A DNA stretch of 64,000 nt from Mytilus trossulus (lineage: Eukaryota > Mollusca > Bivalvia > Mytilida > Mytilidae). The position numbers and the translations under genes were made by a program. Below are positions 1 to 11,700 of this stretch, piece after piece. The number at the start of each line of letters is the position of its first letter. Positions within the stretch are counted from its first letter, which is position 1. Under the pieces are notes generated by a model that did not search any database, was not told the origin of the DNA, and was given only the letters and a program-made list of their open reading frames with translations. The DNA is taken from positions 56,710,945 through 56,774,944 of the forward strand of contig NC_086384.1 in the NCBI RefSeq assembly GCF_036588685.1. Direction: 5' to 3'.

Positions 1-240
1 TTTTTGAAATACAGTTTGTTATAACTGATGTCAAAAATTTGCCATTTTTCACTGACTATTTTACTTAACATCACATACGTCACCTATTTTTTTCAAAATG
101 CCTTTGTGTACTTAAAGTTGCCTTGTGTGCTATAAATCATAGCATGAATTCAATTTATCCTACTTATTAATTGGACAGAAAACTTTTAAATTCATAAGAT
201 AAATTGGAAAATCCCAGGGAAAAAACTAAACATTACAGAG
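1..240. other. Flank with no recognised feature
   Basis: AT-rich sequence left of the BEL/Pao element. I see no gene, repeat unit or RNA in it. Its last bases are the left end of the target duplication (AAGCT, 241-245). Confidence 0.5.
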
Positions 241-245
241 AAGCT

Positions 246-377
246 TGTTGAAAAATCTAAATAAATCATGCGTTGTGTTTTCTATACGTTGAATCGTTGT
301 GATAGCTAATGCATAATATAACGTCACACAATATAATGTAAGTACTTCGCGTATTTTCCGAGATTCTGGGGGCGACA
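246..377 (-). repeat. 3' LTR of the BEL/Pao element
   Basis: It matches 4441-4563 over most of its length (shared core begins ATCTAAATAAATCATGCG). On the plus strand it begins TGTTG and ends CGACA. Compared with the other LTR it has about 13 extra bases just inside the CGACA end and several substitutions, so the LTRs have diverged since insertion. At about 130 bp it is short for this superfamily. Confidence 0.85.
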
Positions 378-918
378 AAAGTGAAATATGAAAATATTAA
401 AAAATGTAAATTCACAATATAGATAAATAAATATTTAAAATTAATGTCCATCTCAAATGAAATAATATACTTCCTGAACCTTAAATAAATACAATTAAAA
501 TTATTTCTTGGTTCATTCGTGGATGTTTCTCCTGGCACACACGGCGGCTTCACGAAACGGTAATCGTCTTTGTATGTTACTAGTTCCCGGTTGTTGAGTT
601 TCACGTGTTTCCTTTGGGTGAATATTGTCACATATCTCTAAGGGATATAATTTGACGATCGGTCGAGAAAAGCGTCCGGATTTTGTTCTCACTTTGGCTG
701 CTCTTGTAAGTCCATCATTTCAAGTTATTAAAGAATCAACGACTCCAATTGTCCATTTGTTTCTTGGATACTTGTCTTCACTTTAACTGTCTGGTCGTTA
801 TCTCCTTTTCGGGTGTGGTATTCACGTAGCGACGTAAGATATTCTGATTTCCATCGTGACCAAAATTGGTCAATTACGAAAGTTTGTAGTTCAGCGCGTT
901 TAGAAATGTCGCTTCTGT

Positions 919-2073
919 CTATGAATGGACTTTATTTTCGTCGATGTCTTGTCGTGGATACGTTGTAGTTGTAATCCTTCTCCCATAAAGCAGGTGCGAT
1001 AGTGTCAAAGGTTCCTGATCCTCGATGTCGGTGGACACATACGTTAAAGGCCGATCATTCAACACGGCTTTAATTTCGGTGACTATTGTTTGTAATTCCT
1101 CCAATATAATGTACGATCTTCCAAGAACTTTTCGTAAGCACATTTTTGTTAGTCCTATTAAGCGCTCCCACCAACCACCATACCATGGAGCTCGTTTTAT
1201 AATGAATTTCCAAGTCGTTCCACAGACGGATAACGCATCATTTAATGTTTCAGATTTGGTTAGTCTCTCTAAAGTCTCGGATGCGGCCATGTATGTTGAC
1301 GCATTGTCAGATATCATCACTCTAGGCAAAATCTTGCGGCTCGTTAATCTTCTGAACGCTTGTAAAAAAGATATTTCTTTAAGATCAGTGACGACCTCTA
1401 AATGCACTGCGCGCGTTGACGCACATGTAAATAAGCATATGAATACTTTGCTCCCTTGTCCGTTATTGTCTTTTACATATAACGCTCCAGTAAAATCAAC
1501 GTCTGTGACGGTAAATGGTGGTGCTTCCATTATTCTTGTCTTTGGTAGAGGTGGAGGATCTGGCGCACTGTACGGTTTTCCGGTTACTTTACGACAAGTA
1601 ACGCATTAACAAAGAACTTTTTTCACTTGTTGACGTATTTTAGGTATCCAATAATTATGGCGAATCTCGGTGACTGTGGCTAATACTCCTGAATGTTTTA
1701 AATTCTTATGAACTTCCGATATGGGCAATTTAGTGAAATGATAATTATTTGGTTATAAACACGGAAATCTTGAACTTCCACTAATTGGAGCATTATGAAT
1801 TCTCCCGCGGCAACAAATAAATTCTTTCTCATCTATATATAGTCGTAATTGTCGAATTAAAGTATTGGGTGTGTTCGATTGCGACTTCATTGATTCTTTA
1901 TCAAATGAAATCCTCTGAGCACTTATTATCCATTTTTCTGTTGCATCTTGTAGTTCCTCGCATGTGATGCATTTGCTCTGTATTCTCTGTGAGCGTGATT
2001 TGCGGCAATTCGCTATGAATCGGTAAATCCACGAACTAACACGTAGTATCTTTGTTAATGGACTGTATATCAT
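919..2073 (-). pseudogene. BEL/Pao integrase remnant
   Basis: The 919-1530 frame holds the integrase core. The DDE acidic residues can be placed at TVTDVDFTG, MISDNAST and WWERLIG. The zinc-binding N-terminal part (H-H-C-C) at about 1560-1740 is interrupted by a stop. The 1753-2073 frame is the preceding linker region. The catalytic core itself is open, but the protein is not contiguous with the rest of pol. The overlapping plus-strand frame at 1025-1609 is an antisense shadow. Confidence 0.85.
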
Positions 2074-2154
2074 AATATCCAGTATGCAATGAATGCCATG
2101 TGTATTATTACCTTCAATTGTATTTGTAACGTTCTCCTCTTGATCTATATTCGT

Positions 2155-2700
2155 TTAAAGAATGAATGTGTTAGGTGTCCACTGCGGCCAAAATTTTGAA
2201 CAATTGATCCATTCCGGTCCATTAAACCACAGTTTAGCATCTGCTAGTTGTGAAGCGCTGATCCCTCTTGTCAATAGGTCTGCAGGGTTGTCATTCGTTG
2301 GACAATATTTCCACTCTGAATCCTGTGTCAAAGATTTAATTTCTGTAATTATGTTGTGAAGGAATTTTTTCAAATGTTTAGTCGTTGTTAACAAGTGTAA
2401 AACTATTTGACTGTCCGACCAATACGTGACTTTGTTAATTGATAAAGCTGATTTTACGTGTGCTGCAATTCTAGCTCCTATCACAGCGGCCATTAGTTCT
2501 AATTGTGGTAATGTCAACGTCTTTATAGGTGCAACACGGCTCTTAGCAAACACTAATGTTGACTGCTGTCCATTTGTAATATAAACAGCTGATCCGTAGG
2601 CTTTCTGGCTGGCATCAACGAAAACATGTAACTGTGTTGGTTCATCTGTACTCTTAGTTAAAATCTGCCTCGGTAACTATGTGTTTGTTGAAAATTATAA
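2155..2700 (-). pseudogene. BEL/Pao RNase H remnant
   Basis: The 2155-2553 frame carries the RNase H features LPQLELMAAVIGARI and YWSDSQIVLHLL, with a catalytic aspartate, followed by the linker NPADLLTRG typical of this group. Upstream coding continues to about 2700 in broken frames. Confidence 0.8.
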
Positions 2701-2759
2701 GTATCTAGCTAATTCCATCCACTGTTGTTGTACGTTTAACGGTAGTGGTTCATACCACT

Positions 2760-3556
2760 CAAGTTTGTCTTTTCAGAGGTCTTGCATTGAGATTTTGGCC
2801 CTAACGGACACTGGCGAAAGTAATCCCATAGGATCGTAGATTCGAGATGATTGACTCAGTATTTCACGTTTTGTAATGTTTGGTTCCTTAATATCTGTTA
2901 CATTAACTTTATGAAAAGAAATTGTATCTTTTTCAGTGTTCCATAGCATTCCTAGTATTTTAACCGTTATGTTCTTTTCGGTTAAATTTTCGTTTTTTGC
3001 AATTTCAGTTAAATCACTGCAGTTTGAGCTCCAAGATCGCAAATTGAATCCTCCCTTTGACATGACATTTCTCGCATCCTTGAAATATGCAATGGCTTCG
3101 TCATAAGTCTCAACGCTTGACAGAATATTGTCTACATATAAGTCCCTTTTCATCGTTTGTGTTATACTATTTTCATTTTCGTCCAAGTGCTTAAGTAGAG
3201 AGACATTTCAAATAAATGGTGAGCATGTTGCGCCAAACAATATCGATTTAAACCTGTAAGTTGTAAGATTGCCACGTAGATCGTTGGGGTCCGCTAGCCA
3301 AAAGAAACGTGTAGCGTCACGATCCTTCTTATCAAGTCCTAAAGGCCTTTTCAATATCTGTACTGATACCATATTTTCCGATTCTAAATCGCATTAATAT
3401 TTTCGTTAAGTCATTTAGATTTGGTGGTGTTGACATTAAGCAATCACTTAAGCTGGCTAAATCTTGCTGTGGTTTATAACTACAGTCGTACACTATACGA
3501 ATGGGGGTAGTCTCGGAATCTTTTTTAACAGGATGATGAGGAATGTAGTGAATCAT
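2760..3556 (-). pseudogene. BEL/Pao reverse transcriptase remnant
   Basis: The N-terminal part (3332-3556) shows the fingers/palm start, with IRIVYDCS and the first catalytic aspartate in STDIEKAF. The second part (2773-3186) has LYVDNIL at the position of the YxDD box, a variant common in BEL/Pao, followed by a typical C-terminal stretch. The parts lie in different frames around 3190-3330, so the enzyme is disrupted. Confidence 0.8.
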
Positions 3557-4300
3557 AAATTATTATGTTTGTTGTTATCATCTTCCGTATCTGTACAGCG
3601 GTGGGTCCTTTTCCTCTTATGATTTTGTCCTCGATAATTTCCCAGTAATAATCCGCGCCTATTAGTAAGTCGATCTCAAAACGTTCTCCACTGTGTACAG
3701 AATGTGCAATTTCAAGTCCTCTTAAATGTGGCAGGCTCCTTGTAGTATGTGAAATACTGTTATGAATCGGGTCGCCAATTTCCGGAACAATGAGTGTGTT
3801 TATACGCACATTTTCTCCCGTGTCGGTCGGTAATTGTATTGTTGCAGTTTCCAAGTCACGAACTTTCAGAGAGAAATCTCCGAACGCAGACAGTTGAATG
3901 CTGACTTTCCCCGTTGTTTTAATTTCAAGTTTATCGGCTAATTTCTGAGTGATAAAGGAACGTTGCGCTCCTTCGTCAAATAAAATGTAACATTCTGTTT
4001 TTACGTCGTTATATAAAACTGGTGCAGTTGCGGTTTTTAGGAGAATGTCGGGACTTACTTTTGATGCATGCAATACACTAGTTGTGTCTGATATTTCAAC
4101 CACGTTGATAGCTGTCTGCTGTATTTTCGGCTCCTGCTTCGTATCTGTAATGGCCTCTTTCCCTTTACATATGCTTGTAAGATGCATTCCATTACAATTT
4201 TTACACCGTTTTGTAGACTTACATGCGGCCACCCGGTGTGACCCTAAACAGTTAAAGCATAGCTGTTTCTGTTTTACTATTTGATTTCTAGCGTTTGCGT
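3525..4300 (-). pseudogene. BEL/Pao gag-pol remnant: zinc knuckles and aspartic protease
   Basis: At about 4188-4271 two knuckles of form C-x2-C-x3-H-x4-C can be read (CFNCLGSHRVAAC and CKNCNGMHLTSIC), the nucleic-acid-binding end of Gag. Downstream is a retropepsin-like protease domain of the BEL type. The usual D-S/T-G catalytic triad appears as D-E-G (LFDEGAQRSFI), which would probably inactivate it. The open frame ends near 3525, where the reverse transcriptase part continues in another frame. Confidence 0.8.
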
Positions 4301-4417
4301 CTGTTACTTGAGAGCACTCCGTTGGATAGTGCTGACCTGAACAAAAATTTCACCAGTAGCTTCGTGACAGCTCTTTTGTGTCCAGCACGAACTGACTTCA
4401 GCTTTGAATCTATATAT

Positions 4418-4435
4418 ATCCTGGTCACGGCTCCA
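4418..4435 (-). other. tRNA primer-binding site of the BEL/Pao element
   Basis: On the minus strand, five bases inside the 5' LTR, the sequence reads TGGAGCCGTGACCAGGAT. The TGG start and its position just inside the LTR are those of a site that pairs with a tRNA 3' end. I did not identify the tRNA. Confidence 0.65.
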
Positions 4436-4440
4436 CTAAA

Positions 4441-4563
4441 TGTCGAATAATCTAAATAAATCATGCGTTGTGTTTTCTATACGTTTAATCGTTGAGATAG
4501 CTAATTCATAATATAACGTCACACAGTATAGCGTTATGTTAGTACTTTGCGTATTTTCCGACA
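4441..4563 (-). repeat. 5' LTR of the BEL/Pao element
   Basis: This is the 5' LTR relative to minus-strand transcription. It begins TGTCG and ends CGACA on the plus strand, matches 246-377, and is followed by the target duplication AAGCT at 4564-4568. Confidence 0.85.
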
Positions 4564-4568
4564 AAGCT

Positions 4569-5384
4569 TACCTCACTGTACAAAAATTAAACCAGCTGAA
4601 ACAATATATATTTAGCAATTTAAAAAAAAATCACCCCAAAAAAAAACAATAAGATCAAATGCTTCCGGAAGGTAAGCAGATCCTCTTTCACATGTAGCAG
4701 CTCTACCGATGCTTGTTTTAGTAATATTTAAATACCAAATCGGAATAAATTGGAACAGGCTTTAGCTAAATACACAATATGAGCACAATTTGTTCCCATA
4801 GAAATGCCAATAGTTTGTCAAAAACCTATTATTATGTTCATGATGTTGTAAATTAAGAAATTTAGAATCTTTTGGAAACATTCCAACGTCTATCATTTTT
4901 ATTATAAAGATAATTTTAAAATCGGTACATTTTTTAAAACATTTGTATCTATTAATGTATTGCAACCAAATACACTTTTAACATGATACAATTTTTAAGT
5001 ACGTTTGTTTTACAATAAACGCTCCTATTCAGTTGGTTCATTGAGAAAGGTTAGTTTGTCAATACACTGGTCATTTCTAGTAGTATGAGACTTAAACGCA
5101 ATGATGAATGCAACCAAACACATATAAATTTGAATTCGGTGGTCGTACACTTTTTTACGAATCATGTCCTTTTGTAAATGGAAAATATGATGAATTAGCC
5201 GTTTTCACGCTCTAACTTTATTTTACCGCCCAAAACGGAGAGTTGGTAGGTATGATTAACAACACATTCAAAAACATTGTGAGAAATACTGTGTATTTAC
5301 CGAAAATTATTTTATTGATTATCCCTCTTCTTCTCTTTTGAAATATCATATTATAACATGTATTTATCGTCAAATTGAGAATTG
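4569..5384. other. No recognised feature
   Basis: AT-rich sequence between the retrotransposon and the next dispersed repeat. The short open frames on the minus strand show no domain or repeat similarity that I recognise. The missing first exon(s) of the gene could be here or left of the window. Confidence 0.4.
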
Positions 5385-5583
5385 AAATGTGGAATATGTC
5401 ATAGAGACAACACTCGAAGGCCACGAATATGTCTTTAATGAAGCCGGCAACTCCCGACTTGGAGGCGTGCTTAAGCTGGCTCCTTAACAAAAATGTTTAC
5501 TAGTTTAGTGATATTAGACGACACACTTAACTCCGAAATATACTGAGGTAATCAAGATAAAAAATCATACAAGACTAACAAAG
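5385..5583 (-). repeat. Dispersed repeat family D, ending just before an exon
   Basis: Resembles, in reverse orientation, the segment 9300-9540 (shared: GGCAACTCCCG/CGGGAATTTCTC region, 'catacaagactaacaaag'). The repeat stops about 20 bases before the 3' splice site at 5603, so it forms most of the end of the upstream intron. Confidence 0.6.
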
Positions 5584-5603
5584 TAACATGAATTCATTTA
5601 TAG

Positions 5604-5738
5604 GAGCAAAGTACAAAGAACCGTGTCAAACATCAGAAGATGGTTCAAATTGTCACAGCAATATGATTTGTATGAGTGGTGTTTGTGGTTGTAACACCAC
5701 CAAGTATTATAACCCAAATGTACATAGTTGTAATGAAA
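5604..5738 (+). CDS. Cysteine-rich exon (EB/EGF-like module), putative N-terminal exon
   Basis: Acceptor ATAG before 5604 and donor GTAAGT at 5739; length 135, phase 1 to 1, so it is a symmetric module exon. It encodes six cysteines spaced C-x7-C-x5-C-x4-C-x-C-x11-C, like EB or EGF-like extracellular modules. No start codon belongs to it: the Met at 5588 is intronic. It joins the next exon in phase. Membership in the polycystin gene is inferred from strand, phase and the absence of another gene. Confidence 0.6.
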
Positions 5739-8700
5739 GTAAGTTGCATCAAAATCAGTTTTTGTACAAATCAGTGCATAGATTTAAAAGAATTTAGGTT
5801 TCAATGCTAAAAGCATGAAACTTTGCACAAGAATACAAGAGTAAACATATATATTGTGGTCAATTAAGGCGATGAATCCAAAATCATTATTATGGCAGAA
5901 ATTTTCAAGATGGCGGACAGATGATATAATGTAGTTCCGTCCTTTCTTTATGTCATCGAGCGGTGGAACTTTAATGAAGGATACAACTCTAGACATGAAA
6001 ATATGGTAAATACAGCATATTGTCAGAAGATGATGCTTTTATCAGCCTCTTAATAAAAAAAATTATGCTCAATCTTTTCTATGTGCGCTGAAAGCAGCCT
6101 GTAATAACATGGTAGGTTTTTGGTTGCCTTCTTTTCATTGCTTGTGTTACGCATAAATTAGATTGTTGTGTTTCTTTTTTAAATTTTTATATGGTGATTC
6201 TACTTTGCATTTTACAACAAACTATACGGTTTAGGTTTTTCTCAGTGCATGCCAAGGGTGTACATTTATATAGTTGTTTTTGGGTGTTCAGTTGGGTGTG
6301 GTCTGTTATCAAATCTAATATCTTTAAAAATTTGATTCTGCATTGATTACAAAACATAAATATTTTGACAAAAAGTCACTTATATAATACAACTGTTTAT
6401 TGTTATAATAACCCTTCTTTAAAAATATTGGGTATACTGTTTTACATCAGTCTGTCCGTCAATTCATACGACAATCTGTCAACCCATCCGTTATCAGCCA
6501 GATTTGTGTATCAACATTCTCAGTGACTATATTCTTATATATATTTGGTAACAAAGTGTACATAAGTAAGCTTTTTCGTATGACGCATTTTCAGATTTAT
6601 CACTAATCAACTTCCGGTTTATTTTCTGTTTACCAAACTCTTTTATCATTTAACCAAATGATGACCAAGTTAAAAATTGGCGTCATATTTTTCCAGGAAC
6701 TACAACATGTACAACAAGTTCTGTTATTTGGTTTCATGGTTTATATAAGACATCATTACCGTCTTATTGGTTCCCAGATTCATCACTCAAAATCTTCCTT
6801 TTTACCGGAACACTTTTTTACACAATTTTACACACGATAGTCAAGTTGAAAGGTTTTGACATTTTTTTCTCAGAAACTGCAAAACCTGGATTTCTAAAAG
6901 TTGGTTTCAGGGTTTATGATAGTCAGCTTAACCGTGTGATGCGTTTTCAGAGTCATTACTTCACAACATCAAGGGCGGGCAGGGGTACCATCAGTGAGCA
7001 GTAGTTTGCAGTTTCACTTATTTCGTCATTATCATGCTCCCTATTACAAGCGCATTGGCGAAAAGTTAAATATGTATTCTGGAAACAATGAATAGTTATA
7101 TTTATTAATCCTAACAAACTGATTGGAATAGTGAAAACATAAAGAATTATAATAGTCTGCTGTAAACATGGCTGATTTAAAGTTTTTGATTACAGCTGGA
7201 AGATACCTTGACCCTTGTTCGACAGCGGTTAGAAATATAAGTTGTTATCCTCCTTTGCTTTGTTCGTCCAGTGTAAGCCATTGTGAAATGCCAGCAATGA
7301 TGCATTATGACGCCGATGATAATACTTGTAACGACGGTACGTATTCAGTATCTACACTCACTCCTGTATAGACTCAAACTCAGTTCACATAATGCAGTTA
7401 AGATTCAAGTTTTACCAAAATCAGTTGATATAAGTAAAATAAAAGTGCCTGTATTGTGAGGTCGAATTCAGATAAAACATGTAAAACTTACCTCTCATTT
7501 AGAACATACTCACAACTTCTCGTCATATGCAAAATCAGTTGTTTTAACTTCTATTTTTAAGGCACTATAAAATGATATACATGAAATTACTTTTTATTGT
7601 AAATATATTATGATAGTGAAGTCTTAATAATGCTAAGAGGTGTGTAATTGTTTTGTTTATGTGTAGCATTTTTGTTTTTGTTCATTTTGTGTACTTCAAT
7701 AAGGCCGTTATTTTTTTCGTTTAAATTGTTTTACATTATCATTTTTGGACCTTTTACTACACAGCTGACTATGCAATATGGGCTTTGCTTATTGTTGAAG
7801 GCAATACGGTGACTTATAGTTGTTTATTTCTGTGTCATTTTGGTCTCTTGTGAAGAGTTGTCTTATTGGCAATCATACCACATCTTCTTTTTTTATCAAA
7901 CGTAGTGTATAATCTCCTAAGGTAATAACTATAGCAAAAGAGGTAAAAAATCAGGAGTAATGTTGTTTTGTGTATTTACTATACAAGACTTTAAATGAAT
8001 AGAAATATAAAAACGTTTTAAGTTAAGTAATGCATACTAGTCATTACTAGTATTGCAAACGTTATATAATGGTACAAATATGAAAGAAGAAAACAGTAAA
8101 GAAAGTTGTGGCGTATAGGAGTACAAGGTTAAAAATACTATGTATCATACAAGACTCTGGAGTCATTGTTAAAGTATATTCAAGAATAGATTGTCTTAAA
8201 CTTCAATTCTTTATATTTTTTTTTATATAAATCAGACGGTAAAGTGTTTTTGTAAGAAAAATATATGAACAAAAAATACGAGACAAAGCTTTTTTATGAC
8301 CCATATGGCATGCATAAACGGCGAGTGGCTCACTCACTCCCGTGAGTTTGTTATTTTTGTTATTTTTCGATACAAAAGTTAGCTCATTGGTTTATTTTAA
8401 CGTACTAGTAAGTGACATTTTCGTGTTTTTTTTGTTGCATCCATGGTGTTCTATAATTTCAACCGAGGCTGGGCTATTCCATTAAGATTTCAGAAAATTT
8501 GTTTCCCGAACAGCTGTAAGCTATGTTTTCGATGGCATTCAGCGGAATCAAATGACTTAAGGTTCGAAAAATTACATCTAGATGGTCTAGCGTAGAATGA
8601 TTTTTTGGTAGTTTTGCATGAACATATTAAACAAGGAACTGAGAAGTCCAGAAACAACAAACATAAAAACAATACATCTTCTTTATATGTTTCCAGACGA

Positions 8701-11700
8701 TGAATGCATTGAAATTTATACTACTTGCTTGTGGAAAAAGTGTAAAAAAAATCATAAAAAGATATTATCATGATATGGGATGTTTCTAAATATTCTTTAT
8801 AAAGCACAAAGGTGTCAGTATTCACCTCAGAAACTAACAAAACCTTTGAATAGACTTTTTCAGAAGGGATATAGTTACGATACCGTTGGCAGGTCATTAA
8901 AGATTGCATATTTTGGCGTAAATATTGATTCACTTATAGGGTCTTTGCATGGAAGTAAAAAAAACAGTTGTTAGTATGACACGGGTTATGTTCTTCTCAT
9001 ATATGTTATGATGGTATGATACTTAACCCCTAACGGGAAGGATTGAGCCTGATGTTCATATGATGAAGTCATAATCTTTCAGTCAGTTAAATTAAAGTCT
9101 GGAGCTGGCATGTCAGTTAACTGCTAGTAGTCTGTTGTTATTTATGTATTAATGTCATTTTGTTTATTTTCTTTGGTTACATCTTCTGACATCAGACTCG
9201 GACTTCTCTTGAACTGAATTTTAATGTGCGTATTGTTATGTGTTTTCTTTTCTACATTGAGATCTAACAAACATGTTTAAACCGGCCGCATTGTTGCGCC
9301 TGTCCCAAGTCAGGAGCCTCTGGCCTTTGTTAGTCTTGTGTTATTTTAATTTTAGTTTCTGGTGTACAATTTTGAAATTAGTATGGCGTTCATTATCACT
9401 GAACTAGTATATATTTGTTTAGGGGCCAGCTGAAGGACGGCTCCGGGTGCGGGAATTTCTCGCTACATTGAAGACCTGTTATTGACCTTCTGCTGTTCTT
9501 TTGTTGTTTTTTTCTATGGTCGGGTTGTTGTCTCTTTGACACATTCCCCATTTCCATTCTCAATTTTATAATATATATATATAACACATCTGACTTTATA
9601 ATAGTAAAAACAAACATACATAATAGATATATACAACATATCTGACTCCAGAATAGTAACAACCAACATACATAATAGATATACAACATATCTGACTTTA
9701 GAATAGTATAAACAAACATACATAATAGATATACAACATATCAGACTTTAGAATAGTATAAACAAACATACATCATAGATATACACAATATCCAACTTAA
9801 GAATAGTATAACCAAACATACATATTAAATATACAACACATCTGACTTTAGAAAAGTATAAGCAAACATTCATAATATATATATAAAACATTTCTGACTT
9901 TAGAAAAGTATAAACAAACATACATCATAGATATTTACAACATATCTGCCTTTAAAAAAGTATAAACAAACATACATAATACATATATAACATATCTGAC
10001 TTTAAAATAGTATAAGCAAACATACATAATAGATATATAACATATCTGACTTAAGAATAGTATAAACAAACATACATGATAGATATACAACACATCTGAT
10101 ATATATATATAGATTAGATCGTTGGTTTTCCCGTTTGAATGGTTTTACACTAGTAATTTTGGGGCCCTTTATAGCTTGTTGTTCGGCGTGAGACAAGGTT
10201 CCGTGTTGAAGGCCGTACTTTAACCTATTATGGTTTACTTTTTAAATTGTATTTGGATGGAGAGTTGTCTCATTGGCACTCACACCACATCTTCCTATAT
10301 CTACAGCACGGTTAGGGACTTATTTTTATGGATGTCTTAATCCGTCTAGTCGGATATGAATAATCGGACATTTTTATAGTAGGTAGTATGGTCATTAATC
10401 AACAGATCCAGGTGTGATTGGCAATATATTTGTCCTTTCATCTTAGTCCGTGCTGCTAGAATTACGGTTCACTGATTTCAGAATGAGGTTACCTGTAATT
10501 TTAACCTCTCAGTCACTTTTTTGATTACATCGTATTTGACATAAAATATTTTTACAGGTGAAGTACTGGAGAAAACTTTGTTTTATTAAAAATAGCTTAT
10601 TTTTTAAAGTCATAAGAAACGAGTGACCGGTGAAAAATTATGTTCTTCCAATTCTTGAACCAATGCATACAAACATCATAAACTTAGTCTTCTGTGCACG
10701 AATTTATCATTTTTTTCATTTAAATTTCGTATAATCGTCAATTTTTTTTTCAATCGGTCAGTGTTGTTGTGAAAATATGGCAGGTAATTAAAGTTCGTGT
10801 TTTGAAGCCGAAGTTTAACGATGGTCACTTGTTTTTCAACAATCGACAAAAAATAAACAAAAAAGCATGGAAAGAGAGCACGTGTTTAACATGTGAATTT
10901 AGATAATAGTTTATTTTAAGGACATTCATGCTTATTGTGATCACCGGATTGTTACGAGATGGGTCACACTGAGGTCACCTTGCATACGGAAAATATGTCG
11001 GGGGAATTGGTTGCTGGAAGCAAGCATTTAAAATAAAGTAAACTTCTTCTAAATATGAATAAATTAAAGAATTTTCTTCAGAAAAAAGTATATGTACATA
11101 AGTTTTATAATGAAAACTATCCATTGAGTTATAAAAAACATATGCATTATTTTTTTTGATTTGAGGTTTCTTATGACTTTAATTATGGTTTTTATATTTA
11201 GACTGCTATTTATCTTCTAATTTGTTCCGTGAATATATTTTTTCTATGTTCCTTATTGTTTTATTTTTTGTTTTTTGTGTATCTTTTTCTTATTTGTTTG
11301 CATAAAATTTCAAACAAAAATATTTTTACATGTATTCTATTTCTGGAAGCTTACGATTATTTTTGTTTTACTTGTAAATCCATTGATTAGCAGAATGCTG
11401 TCTCAAGTGTTAGTTTGACGCGGTGACATGCCAAATATTTCTATAATATGTATTTAATATTCAGTCTGTGTAGGGTCAGTTCCGAGATAAAAAATAATTA
11501 ACAGTGAACAAAACTTGTATATTATTAGTAGCTTGATGATTTTGTGTAGTTTTTAACAAATATTGTCCGTAACTTCAAAGTTGGAGATGTTCAAGTAAAA
11601 TAGAACGCAAATAATAACACCAGAAGAAGATATTGATTCTTCCCGGGCATAAGTTTATTTTAAGATTTCCGTGTTTGTTCCTTATGCTAAATTAATATAA

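Larger units (their letters stand above)
241..4568 (-). mobile_element. Decayed BEL/Pao LTR retrotransposon
   Basis: Read on the minus strand the order is LTR, primer-binding site, zinc knuckles, aspartic protease, reverse transcriptase, RNase H, integrase, LTR, which is the gag-PR-RT-RH-IN order of BEL/Pao elements. Short LTRs (246-377 and 4441-4563) are flanked by identical 5-bp target duplications AAGCT (241-245 and 4564-4568), so both true ends are present. Coding is broken by several stops and frame changes. Most of gag is missing, because zinc knuckles follow the primer-binding site within about 150 bases. About 530 bases between integrase and the left LTR hold no recognised gene. The element lies upstream of the polycystin exons on the opposite strand. 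It should be unable to move by itself. Confidence 0.9.

Noticed and set aside
1025..1609. Plus-strand 194-codon frame
   Set aside because: Exactly antisense to the integrase core of the BEL/Pao element; no independent support.
8698..8752. Possible third cysteine-rich exon after 'gtttccag'
   Set aside because: The phase fits, but it encodes only three cysteines in a short stretch, the only nearby donor (gtgtaa) leaves the wrong phase for the next exon, and a stop follows. Not included.
9396..10196. Minus-strand open frames over M1 and similarly 18610-18861
   Set aside because: Their sequence is a periodic translation of the minisatellite and of family D; no domain and no splice context.
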